The notes beneath the pieces are model-generated. The model was not told the origin of the DNA and did no database searches. It saw nothing but the letters and a program-made list of their open reading frames with translations. From JBEKJU01 sp050011095 (GTDB lineage Bacteria > Desulfobacterota > Syntrophorhabdia > Syntrophorhabdales > WCHB1-27): a stretch of 13,443 bases of DNA. Positions 7,300 to 13,443 of the stretch are shown here, piece after piece. The stretch's first letter is position 1. The number at the start of each line of letters is the position of its first letter. The translations under genes and the position numbers were made by a program. The stretch is from contig JBEKJU010000147.1 of assembly GCA_050011095.1 (NCBI GenBank), forward strand, positions 1 to 13,443, read 5' to 3'.

Positions 7300-8145
7300 A
7301 TGGGACAACGCAGATGGGACAAGTTGGCGGCTCCGGGTAAGCCCCTCGTGATGAGCATACTCAATACCACGCCCGATTCCTTCTACGACAAGGGCGCCTT
7401 CTTTTCCCGCGAACGGGCGCTCGACCACGCCATGCGGATGGTCGCCGACGGCGCGGATATCATCGATATCGGCGGAGAATCGACGAGGCCCTTTTCGGAT
7501 GCGACGCCGCTTTCTGAGGAACTCGGCCGGGTCGTCCCCATGGTCGAGGCCATCCGGCAGCGCTCGGATATCCCCCTCTCGGTAGACACCTACAAGGCTG
7601 CCGTCGCAAAAGCGGCCATCGACGCCGGGGCGGATGCGATAAACGACATCTCGTCCTTCTCCTTCGATCCCGATATGGCGCCCCTCGCCGCGGCCTCCGG
7701 CGCGCCCGTGATACTCATGCACATGCTGGGGACGCCCAGGGATATGCAGGTCGATCCCTCATACACGGACGTCGTGGGCGAGCTTATCGACTACTTCGCG
7801 GAAAGGATCGCCTTCGCAAAGAAACAGGGCATCGCCGAGGAGGATATCATCATCGATCCGGGCATCGGCTTCGGAAAGCGCCTCGCGGACAACCTCGCGA
7901 TCATTCGGGAGCTTCGGCGCTTCACCGCGCTCGGGCGGCCGATCCTCATGGGCACGTCGATGAAGTCCTTCATCGGGCGCATCGCGGGCTCCACGGACAT
8001 CGGTGATAGGGCCGACGGCACCCTCGCGAGCGTGGCCATATCGATCTGGAACGGGGCGGATATCGTGAGGGTGCACGACGTTGCGAGGACTCGGAGGGTC
8101 GTCGATTTCATGGCCGCCCTCATGGCGCGCGCGCCTTCCGGCTGA
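7300..8145 (+). CDS. folP: Dihydropteroate synthase
   Basis: A 281-residue TIM-barrel enzyme that joins p-aminobenzoate to hydroxymethyl-dihydropterin diphosphate in folate synthesis. Family motifs are present in order: LNTTPDSF (21-28, with metal-binding N22), DIIDIGGESTRP (53-64), SVDTYK (94-99), INDIS (114-118), MHMLGTP (140-146), IIIDPGIGFGK (183-193) and VRVHDV (256-261). The usual SRK signature near the pterin site reads SMK (220-222); the catalytic Lys is kept and the Arg is replaced by Met. GGGAG six nucleotides before the ATG fixes the start. The gene follows ftsH after the 474-bp repeat-filled gap, which holds the two repeats and nothing else I can assign, and runs into cdaA with a 2-nt gap. 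Confidence 0.93.
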   Translation: MGQRRWDKLAAPGKPLVMSILNTTPDSFYDKGAFFSRERALDHAMRMVADGADIIDIGGESTRPFSDATPLSEELGRVVPMVEAIRQRSDIPLSVDTYKAAVAKAAIDAGADAINDISSFSFDPDMAPLAAASGAPVILMHMLGTPRDMQVDPSYTDVVGELIDYFAERIAFAKKQGIAEEDIIIDPGIGFGKRLADNLAIIRELRRFTALGRPILMGTSMKSFIGRIAGSTDIGDRADGTLASVAISIWNGADIVRVHDVARTRRVVDFMAALMARAPSG

Positions 8146-8147
8146 AG

Positions 8148-8966
8148 ATGCGGGCCCTGATGACCGAGATTGTAAGGTGGCAGGACGTCCTCGACATCCT
8201 GATCGTCGCCTTCATCATCTACCGGGTGCTCCTCCTCATCAGGGGGACCAGGGCCCTACAACTCGTGGTCGGCCTCATCATCGTCTTTTTCGCCTTCTAC
8301 CTTTCGAAGAAGCTCGAACTTTTCACCCTCGGCTGGATACTGAACAATTTCGTCTCCTCCATACTGCTCGTCATCGTCGTCATCTTCCAGAACGAGATCA
8401 GGCACGTCCTTTTCGTGCTGGGGCGGAGCCCCTTTTTCCGGAAGATCACCTACGTGGAGGAGACCCTCTTCTTTGATGAGCTTGTCAACGCGTGCACGAT
8501 CATGGGCAAGAAGAGGACGGGAGCCCTCATCGTGCTGGAGCGCGAGATGGGGCTCGGCGAGTTCGTGGAGGGGGGGATCGTCATAGACGCGGACGTCAAT
8601 ACGGAACTCCTCGTGAGCCTCTTTCAGACCACATCGCCCCTGCACGACGGGGCCGTCGTCATCAAGGAGGGGAGGATACGGGCGGCGAGCTGCGTCCTTC
8701 CTTTGTCGGTTAGGGACGATATGGATAAGGATTTCGGGACGAGGCACCGGGCGGCCATCGGCATCACGGAAGTGGCCGACGCGGTTTCCGTGGTCGTCTC
8801 CGAGGAATCGGGGCAGATATCATACTGCCGTGGGGGCGAGCTCGTGAGGAACGCGAACCCCGAGGCGCTCAAGCGCGCGCTCAAGGAGCTGCTCCAGGGC
8901 AAGAAGGTGGACCTCGCCCCCTCCGGCGCGGGCGGCGGGGCCGGGCGACAGACGAGGCGGGCGTAA
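8148..8966 (+). CDS. cdaA: Diadenylate cyclase CdaA (c-di-AMP synthase)
   Basis: The enzyme condenses two ATP to the second messenger c-di-AMP. Up to 272 residues. The N-terminus has three membrane helices (about 13-31, 37-52, 65-84), then a DisA_N cyclase domain (about 105-225) with the two diagnostic motifs DGA in LHDGAVVI (D167-A169) and RHR in TRHRAAIGI (199-201). Both are intact, so it should be active. A short Lys/Gly/Arg-rich tail follows (about 250-272). ATG 8148 lies 2 nt after the folP stop; ATG 8160 (MTEIVRWQDVLD) fits the family N-terminus better and may be the true start, but neither has a strong ribosome binding site. It stands next to its regulator cdaR. The membrane form of this cyclase usually governs osmolyte and potassium uptake and cell-wall balance. 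Confidence 0.93.
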   Translation: MRALMTEIVRWQDVLDILIVAFIIYRVLLLIRGTRALQLVVGLIIVFFAFYLSKKLELFTLGWILNNFVSSILLVIVVIFQNEIRHVLFVLGRSPFFRKITYVEETLFFDELVNACTIMGKKRTGALIVLEREMGLGEFVEGGIVIDADVNTELLVSLFQTTSPLHDGAVVIKEGRIRAASCVLPLSVRDDMDKDFGTRHRAAIGITEVADAVSVVVSEESGQISYCRGGELVRNANPEALKRALKELLQGKKVDLAPSGAGGGAGRQTRRA

Positions 8967-8990
8967 GTGGCTCCACGGGCCGGGGCAGTG

Positions 8991-9058
8991 CGCTTGCGGG
9001 TCGCGTGGAGGGGGCGACCGGGTACCCGCGCTTAGCGGGTGTCGCGGTAATTGGTAAC
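8991..9058 (+). repeat. Dispersed hairpin repeat, copy 4 (short form with compensatory hairpin change)
   Basis: It contains GCGGGTCGCG, GGAGGGGGCGACCGGGT and then the hairpin ACCCGC-GCTTA-GCGGGT (9022-9038), where copies 2 and 3 have ACCCAC...GTGGGT. Both arms changed together, so pairing is kept. GTCGCGGTAATTGGTAACCC follows and ends 2 nt before the cdaR start codon. The repeat fills the spacer between cdaA and cdaR. Confidence 0.65.
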
Positions 9059-9060
9059 CC

Positions 9061-9717
9061 ATGGCTGCAATGGATAGGATAAAGCGATTTTTCGTTAACG
9101 ACATCAGGCTGAAGGTCCTCGCCCTCATGCTCGCCCTCATGCTCTGGTTCTCCATGACCTACATGGGGGAATCGAAGATGGGCTTAATGGTGCCCCTCTC
9201 CTTTTATAACCTCGGCAAGGGCTACATGGTGAGGGACGTCGATACGCGGGAGGTGATGATCACCGTGAACGGGCCTGTCTCCATCCTCAAAAACCTGAAG
9301 CCCGGCGATCTCGCTGTCTCCCTCAATCTTTCGAGAGCGCGGGAGGGACGACAGATCTTCACGATCAGGAAGGGGGACGTCATCCTCCCCACGGGGATGA
9401 AGATCGAGGATACAAAGCCCGATTACGTGGTGGTGGAAATAGACAAGACTGTGGAAAAAAGCCTCCGGGCTGTAGTAAAATTGGATAGGAAATGGGCGGG
9501 TGTCTATGAAGTCGCCTCCTGCCGCCCCGCGTACGTCCGCGTAGAAGGTCCGAAGGAATTACTCGAACAAAGGGTTGCCCTGGAGACGGTTGCGGTGAAC
9601 GGCGATTTCACGCGGCAGCAGGAAGTCCTGGATGTCCCCCTCGACACAAAATCACTCGAAGCAATACGGGTGACACCCGATTCGGTGCATGTCGTGCTGA
9701 GGAGGGTGGTCAGATAA
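9061..9717 (+). CDS. cdaR: YbbR-domain protein CdaR, regulator of CdaA
   Basis: A 218-residue protein with a basic N-terminus, one membrane helix (about 17-35, in NDIRLKVLALMLALMLWFSMTY, the typical YbbR start) and two beta-rich YbbR repeats outside the membrane (about 40-128 and 133-216). Many homologues have three or four repeats, so this is a short form. In Firmicutes CdaR binds and modulates CdaA; the adjacency here supports the same role. The start ATG 9061 (or ATG 9070) has no Shine-Dalgarno sequence because repeat copy 4 occupies the spacer up to the start codon; translation may therefore be weak. GlmM, the usual third member of this module, does not follow; pdxJ comes next after 43 nt. 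Confidence 0.85.
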   Translation: MAAMDRIKRFFVNDIRLKVLALMLALMLWFSMTYMGESKMGLMVPLSFYNLGKGYMVRDVDTREVMITVNGPVSILKNLKPGDLAVSLNLSRAREGRQIFTIRKGDVILPTGMKIEDTKPDYVVVEIDKTVEKSLRAVVKLDRKWAGVYEVASCRPAYVRVEGPKELLEQRVALETVAVNGDFTRQQEVLDVPLDTKSLEAIRVTPDSVHVVLRRVVR

Positions 9718-9760
9718 GGTCGTCCCGGCGGCGCTTGGCGACAAATCTCACGGAGGCAGA

Positions 9761-10477
9761 ATGCGGAACCTGATGGTGAATATCGATCACGTGGCGACAC
9801 TGCGGCAGGCGCGGGGTATCCATTATCCCGACCCCGTCTATGCGGCGGGTATCGCGGAGATGGCAGGCGCATCGGGCATCATCGTCCACCTCCGGGAAGA
9901 CCGGCGCCACATACGGGACAGGGATGTGCGCCTCCTCCGGGAGGTCGTCCGGACGACGCTGAACCTCGAAATGGCGGCCACCGACGAGATGGTCGGGATC
10001 GCGCGCGAGATCGTGCCCGACATGACGACCCTGGTGCCGGAAAAAAGGGAGGAGCTTACCACGGAAGGCGGCCTTGACGTGGCGGGCAACAGGGAGAGGA
10101 TCAGGGACGCCGTGGCGGGGATGCAGGATGCGGGCATCAAGGTGAGCCTCTTCATCGACGCGGACGAGGCCCAGGTGGCAGCGGCCCGCGCCGTCGGCGC
10201 CGATATGATCGAGGTCCACACGGGCCACTTCGCCGACGCCGCGGATGCGCGGACGAGGCGGGAGGAGCATGCGAGGATCGCGGCGGCGGCGAAGGGCGGC
10301 AAGGCCGTGGGCATGGGCGTCAACGCGGGCCACGGGCTACACTACCACAACGTCCGGGACATCGTCGCGATCCCCGAGATCGACGAACTGAGCATCGGCC
10401 ACGCCATCATCGCGAGGGCGGTCTTCGTTGGCCTGGGGCAAGCCGTGCGCGACATGCTCGCGCTGATAAACGGATGA
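9761..10477 (+). CDS. pdxJ: Pyridoxine 5'-phosphate synthase
   Basis: A 238-residue cytoplasmic TIM-barrel enzyme that condenses 1-deoxyxylulose 5-phosphate with 3-amino-2-oxopropyl phosphate, the last ring-closing step of DXP-dependent vitamin B6 synthesis. The signatures VNIDHVATLRQARG (6-19), VHLREDRRHI (42-51), LNLE (67-70), VSLFIDAD (128-135), EVHTGHFA (151-158), NAGHGLHYHNV (188-198) and ELSIGHAII (209-217) are all present. H43, E70 and H191 correspond to the catalytic residues of the E. coli enzyme. Length is normal. GGAGG five nucleotides before the ATG gives a firm start. It is 43 nt behind cdaR and 10 nt before acpS. Confidence 0.95.
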   Translation: MRNLMVNIDHVATLRQARGIHYPDPVYAAGIAEMAGASGIIVHLREDRRHIRDRDVRLLREVVRTTLNLEMAATDEMVGIAREIVPDMTTLVPEKREELTTEGGLDVAGNRERIRDAVAGMQDAGIKVSLFIDADEAQVAAARAVGADMIEVHTGHFADAADARTRREEHARIAAAAKGGKAVGMGVNAGHGLHYHNVRDIVAIPEIDELSIGHAIIARAVFVGLGQAVRDMLALING

Positions 10478-10487
10478 AGGTATCGCC

Positions 10488-10808
10488 ATGATCGGTATCG
10501 ACATAGTGGACGTCGCGAGGATCGAGCGGCTCAGGGCCGCCTACGGCGACAGGTTCCTCCGGAAGGTCTTTACCGCGCCTGAGATCGCCTATGCCTCGCT
10601 GAGAAGGAGACCCGCCGAATCGCTCGCGGGGAGGTTCGCCGCGAAAGAGGCCTTCATGAAGGCGTGGGGCGCGAGGCTCCCCTTTTCGGGCATCGAGGTC
10701 CGCCCCGACAGGGCGGGCAGGCCCTTCATCGTCTTTGAAGGCGAGCGCTACGATGAGGTGAGCATCTCTCACGAGCGCGCCTATGCGGTATCGGTGGTAA
10801 GGATATGA
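10488..10808 (+). CDS. acpS: Holo-[acyl-carrier-protein] synthase, short form
   Basis: The enzyme transfers 4'-phosphopantetheine from CoA to a serine of acyl carrier protein, activating fatty-acid synthesis. Key motifs are GIDIVDVARIE (3-13; metal-binding D5), GRFAAKEAFMKA (48-59; catalytic E54), the DIEV-like strand GIEVRPDRAGRP (68-79) and SISHERAYA (92-100). At 106 residues it is about 15-20 shorter than usual. The gap falls between GRPFIVFEG and EVSISHE, where other members carry a helix, so the fold should survive. AAGG lies before ATG 10488. The nnr gene starts 1 nt after its stop codon. Confidence 0.92.
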   Translation: MIGIDIVDVARIERLRAAYGDRFLRKVFTAPEIAYASLRRRPAESLAGRFAAKEAFMKAWGARLPFSGIEVRPDRAGRPFIVFEGERYDEVSISHERAYAVSVVRI

Positions 10809-10809
10809 T

Positions 10810-12387
10810 ATGATAGCGCTCTCTCCAGAAAGAATGAAGACCTACGACGCGTACGCCATCGAGACGTGGGGCATCCCCTCGGCCGTGCTCATGGAAAACG
10901 CGGGAAGGACGACCTACAGGCTCGCGAAGGCGACCTATCTTACAGCGACATCCCGCCTCGCCGTCTTCTGCGGGAGGGGGAATAACGGCGGCGATGGCTT
11001 CGTCATCGCGCGATACGCCCTCCGGGACGGCCTCCAGACGCAGGTCTTTCTCCTCTGTGACCCGGACGGCCTGAAGGGAGACGCCTTCATTAATATGAAC
11101 CTCTTCCGGTCGATGGGGGGCGCGATCACCATCGTCGGCAGCGACGCGGCACCAATCGTCCGGGAGGGCGTGGAAAGGTGCGACGTCGTCGTCGACGCTA
11201 TCCTCGGCACGGGCCTCGCGAATGAGGTCCGGGGCGTGGAGGCGGCCGTGATCGAGGAGATCAACCGGTCGGGAAAGACCGTGATCGCTGTCGACATCCC
11301 GTCGGGCCTCGACGGCCTCCGGGGAATCCCCCTGGGACGGGCGATCAGGGCGACCCACACATACACCTACGGCCATGCTAAGCTCGGCCATCTTCTCCAT
11401 CCCGGCGTCACCTACAGGGGGAGATTGACCGTCGTCGATATCTCCCTTCCCCTTGCTGGCGAGGCGGCCTGCGGCATCGACGCCCGGCTCGTGGACGGAA
11501 AGATGCTCCGCCGCATCTACCGCGTCCGCCCGCCGGAGGCCCACAAGGGCATGTTCGGGAACGTCGCCGTGGTCGCGGGCTCGGTGGGAAAGACGGGCGC
11601 GGCCGTCATGGCGACGACGGCGGCCCTGAAGATCGGCGCGGGCCTCGTCACCCTCGTCATCCCCGGAAGCCTGGCCGCCATCGCCGCGACGAAGCTGACC
11701 GAGGCGATGACCTACCCCGTGGAAGACGGGGGAAAGGGCTTTTTTGTTCCCTCATCCTACGGGGCCGTGCGGGACTTCTGCGCGCGCAGCGACCTCGTCA
11801 TCCTCGGGTGCGGCATCGGGACGGAACCGGAGACGGCCGAACTAGCCCGCAGGCTCTACACGGAGCTTGATAAGCCCTTCATCGTCGACGCGGACGGGAT
11901 AAACGCCTTCGAGGGCCGGCTCGACATCCTGAAATCCAGGAAGGCGGGCGCAATCTTCACGCCCCATCCGGGCGAGTTCGGCCGCCTCATCGGGAAGGAC
12001 GCGAAAGAGGTGAACGCCGACAGGCTCAATCTGGGGCGGCGCTTCGTGGGCGAGCACGGCTGCTGCCTCGTGCTGAAGGGCGCGCCCACGATCACGTTTG
12101 CGCCGGAAGGCGGGGCCTTTATCAACCCCACGGGGAATGCCGCCCTCGCGAAGGGGGGCTCGGGCGACATACTGACGGGCTTCGTGGGGGGGCTCGCGGC
12201 CCAGGGCTACACCCTTGAGGAGGCGGCGATCTTCGGCGTCTACCTGCACGGCTATATCGCCGACACATGGGCCGCCGAGCAGACCGACATGGACCTCGTG
12301 GCCGGCGATCTGCCCGGCGGCCTGGGCAGGGCCATCAGGGATATCAGGAATGGAACGGATAGGGTTTACATCGAAGAGTCCCTCTGA
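10810..12387 (+). CDS. nnr: Bifunctional NAD(P)H-hydrate epimerase / ADP-dependent NAD(P)H-hydrate dehydratase
   Basis: A 525-residue repair enzyme that restores damaged NAD(P)H hydrates. The N-terminal YjeF_N epimerase domain (about 1-235) shows MENAGR (28-33), CGRGNNGGDGFVIAR (54-68), DAILGTGL (129-136), AVDIPSGLDG (160-169) and YGHAKLGHLLHPG (187-199). The C-terminal ribokinase-like dehydratase (about 240-515) shows HKGMFGNVAVVAGS (245-258), GAGLVTL (276-282), LGCGIGTEPET (332-342), DADGINAF (360-367), FTPHPGEFGRL (383-393), LKGAPT (422-427), NPTGNAALAKGGSGDILTG (439-457) and a final DLVAGDL. All sections are intact. An AAGGA precedes the ATG. It overlaps tsaE by 38 nt, so the two are translationally coupled. 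Confidence 0.95.
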   Translation: MIALSPERMKTYDAYAIETWGIPSAVLMENAGRTTYRLAKATYLTATSRLAVFCGRGNNGGDGFVIARYALRDGLQTQVFLLCDPDGLKGDAFINMNLFRSMGGAITIVGSDAAPIVREGVERCDVVVDAILGTGLANEVRGVEAAVIEEINRSGKTVIAVDIPSGLDGLRGIPLGRAIRATHTYTYGHAKLGHLLHPGVTYRGRLTVVDISLPLAGEAACGIDARLVDGKMLRRIYRVRPPEAHKGMFGNVAVVAGSVGKTGAAVMATTAALKIGAGLVTLVIPGSLAAIAATKLTEAMTYPVEDGGKGFFVPSSYGAVRDFCARSDLVILGCGIGTEPETAELARRLYTELDKPFIVDADGINAFEGRLDILKSRKAGAIFTPHPGEFGRLIGKDAKEVNADRLNLGRRFVGEHGCCLVLKGAPTITFAPEGGAFINPTGNAALAKGGSGDILTGFVGGLAAQGYTLEEAAIFGVYLHGYIADTWAAEQTDMDLVAGDLPGGLGRAIRDIRNGTDRVYIEESL

Positions 12388-12811
12388 GACCATCGAGATC
12401 GGTGACCATCTGGGGAAATCCGCCCGGCCGGGCGATCTTTTCCTGCTCTACGGGGAACTGGGCGCGGGAAAGACCCAGCTCGTCAAGGGCCTGGCGCGGG
12501 GCATAGGGGTCGAGGACTGGCCTTACGTCCTTTCCCCGTCGTTCACGCTCATGCAGGTCTACGAGGCGCGGATCGACCTCTGCCACGTGGACCTTTACAG
12601 GCTCGACGCGGCCGGGGCGGAGACGCTCGACATGGAGGAATTCCTCGACCGTGGGGTCGTGGCCGTCGAGTGGGCGGAGCGCGTCCCCGAGTGGCGGGCC
12701 GGGATAAAAATCACCTTCGACGTCCTGGGGGAAGAGGAAAGAAAGATCGTTGTGGAGGTAGAGGATGCTGGTCGTGCACAAGTATGGCGGCACTTCCGTC
12801 GGGACGCCTGA
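12350..12811 (+). CDS. tsaE: tRNA t6A modification ATPase TsaE
   Basis: A 153-residue P-loop protein that works with TsaB and TsaD in forming N6-threonylcarbamoyladenosine on ANN-decoding tRNAs. It has Walker A GELGAGKT (35-42), SPSFTLMQVYE (62-72), CHVDLYRL (78-85), EEFLDRGVVAVEWAERVP (96-113) and a beta-rich C-terminus. The open frame extends further upstream (to 12215) but there only shadows nnr; ATG 12350 gives MERIGFTSKSPSET, matching the family start, with AGGGA about 8 nt before it. It overlaps nnr by 38 nt at its start and lysC by 47 nt at its end. Confidence 0.92.
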   Translation: MERIGFTSKSPSETIEIGDHLGKSARPGDLFLLYGELGAGKTQLVKGLARGIGVEDWPYVLSPSFTLMQVYEARIDLCHVDLYRLDAAGAETLDMEEFLDRGVVAVEWAERVPEWRAGIKITFDVLGEEERKIVVEVEDAGRAQVWRHFRRDA

Positions 12812-13443
12812 GCGGATAAGGGGTGTTGCCGAAAAGGTTATCGCATACAGGCAGAAGGGGGCGGACATGATCGTCGTGGTCTCCGCCATGTCGGGGGAGA
12901 CGGACCGGCTTCTGAAGCTCGCCGGGAGCGTGAGCGCATCCCCCGACGAGCGGGAGCTTGACGTGCTCGTCTCGACGGGCGAGCAGGTGACCTCGGCCCT
13001 CCTCGCCATCACCCTGAAGGAGCGCGGCTTCGACGTCGTCAGCCTGCTTGGCTCGCAGATCAGGATCAGGACGGACTCGGCCTACGGAAAGGCCAGGATC
13101 GAGGGGATAGACAAGGAGAAGATCGTCTCGTCCCTCGGCAGGGGGCAGATCGTCGTCGTCCCCGGCTTCCAGGGCATCGACGGCGAGGGCAATATCACGA
13201 CCCTCGGCAGGGGAGGCTCGGACACGACGGCCGTGGCCCTTGCGGCGGCCCTCGGGGCGGACCTCTGCGAGATCTACACGGATGTGGACGGCGTTTACAC
13301 CACCGATCCGAACATCACGCAGAAGGCCCGGCGGCTCGACCGCATCTCCTATGATGAAATGCTCGAAATGGCGAGCGTCGGGGCGAAGGTCCTCCAGATA
13401 CGCTCCGTCGAGCTTGCCCGGAAATACAAGGTCCCCCTTCTCG
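12765..13443 (+). CDS. lysC: Aspartate kinase (N-terminal part, cut by the window end)
   Basis: It catalyses the first step of the lysine, threonine and methionine pathway. The 226 residues present cover most of the amino-acid-kinase domain: KYGGTSVG (6-13) near the N-terminus for ATP and aspartate binding, VVVSAMSGETD, STGEQVTSALLA, VVPGFQGID, TLGRGGSDTTAVALAAAL, EIYTDVDGVYTTDPNI and EMASVGAKVLQIRSVELA. The C-terminal ACT domains that carry feedback control lie outside the window, so the allosteric type cannot be read. GGAGG six nucleotides before ATG 12765 fixes the start inside tsaE (47-nt overlap in another frame), which indicates coupled expression. Confidence 0.95.
   Translation, partial: MLVVHKYGGTSVGTPERIRGVAEKVIAYRQKGADMIVVVSAMSGETDRLLKLAGSVSASPDERELDVLVSTGEQVTSALLAITLKERGFDVVSLLGSQIRIRTDSAYGKARIEGIDKEKIVSSLGRGQIVVVPGFQGIDGEGNITTLGRGGSDTTAVALAAALGADLCEIYTDVDGVYTTDPNITQKARRLDRISYDEMLEMASVGAKVLQIRSVELARKYKVPLL

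Noticed and set aside
8967..9060. A c-di-AMP riboswitch upstream of cdaR
   Set aside because: The segment is only 94 nt, is explained by repeat copy 4, and is too short and lacks the conserved core of the ydaO class as far as I can judge by eye.
12215..12349. Extended N-terminus of TsaE
   Set aside because: The extra 45 codons are an out-of-frame reading of nnr (arginine/serine/proline-rich). TsaE alignment begins at ATG 12350.

Overview
The window looks like a chromosomal segment of a GC-rich, anaerobic-type Gram-negative bacterium, most likely Desulfobacterota (former Deltaproteobacteria) or a close relative. This is an inference. It rests on a hexahaem c-type cytochrome paired with a membrane b-type cytochrome, an iron-sulfur flavoprotein, frequent AGG (Arg) and ATA (Ile) codons, and a gene order (ftsH-folP-cdaA-cdaR-pdxJ-acpS-nnr-tsaE-lysC) that I recall from Geobacter-like genomes. 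No rRNA, tRNA, CRISPR array, transposase gene or phage gene is visible.

Layout. Positions 1-111 are the 3' end of an upstream gene. Positions 287-2352 hold a redox pair: a secreted, membrane-anchored hexahaem cytochrome c followed by a four-helix cytochrome b, probably passing electrons between the quinone pool and the periplasm. A tail-to-tail gene at 2337-3377 (-) encodes a GalT/HIT-superfamily protein. Positions 3636-4085 encode a small one-helix coiled-coil protein of unknown role. It converges on an iron-sulfur flavoprotein with an added C-terminal zinc-ribbon-like module (4172-5029, -), and a 23-bp inverted repeat lies between their stop codons. From about 5059 to the end, all genes are on the plus strand and form a housekeeping cluster: FtsH protease, dihydropteroate synthase, the c-di-AMP cyclase CdaA and its regulator CdaR, PdxJ (vitamin B6), AcpS (carrier-protein activation), Nnr (NAD(P)HX repair), TsaE (tRNA t6A synthesis) and the start of aspartokinase LysC. 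From pdxJ onward the genes are spaced by 10 nt or less or overlap, so they are almost certainly co-transcribed.

The unusual content lies mainly between the genes. (1) Four copies of a dispersed, hairpin-bearing repeat sit in the same orientation upstream of four genes; the hairpin changes in a base-pair-preserving way and one copy supplies a ribosome binding site. (2) The last 35 bp of ftsH occur again, identically, 375 bp downstream, bracketing one copy of that repeat and a 207-bp MITE-like element with terminal inverted repeats. (3) FtsH lacks its normal first membrane helix, and a divergent gene starts where that helix should be encoded. (4) Three start codons sit 5-7 nt behind a plausible -10 box and have no Shine-Dalgarno sequence, which suggests leaderless transcripts. 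(5) glmM, usually next to cdaA/cdaR, is absent from the cluster. I found no wholly new multi-gene system. The repeat family and the ftsH rearrangement are the best candidates for something undescribed.
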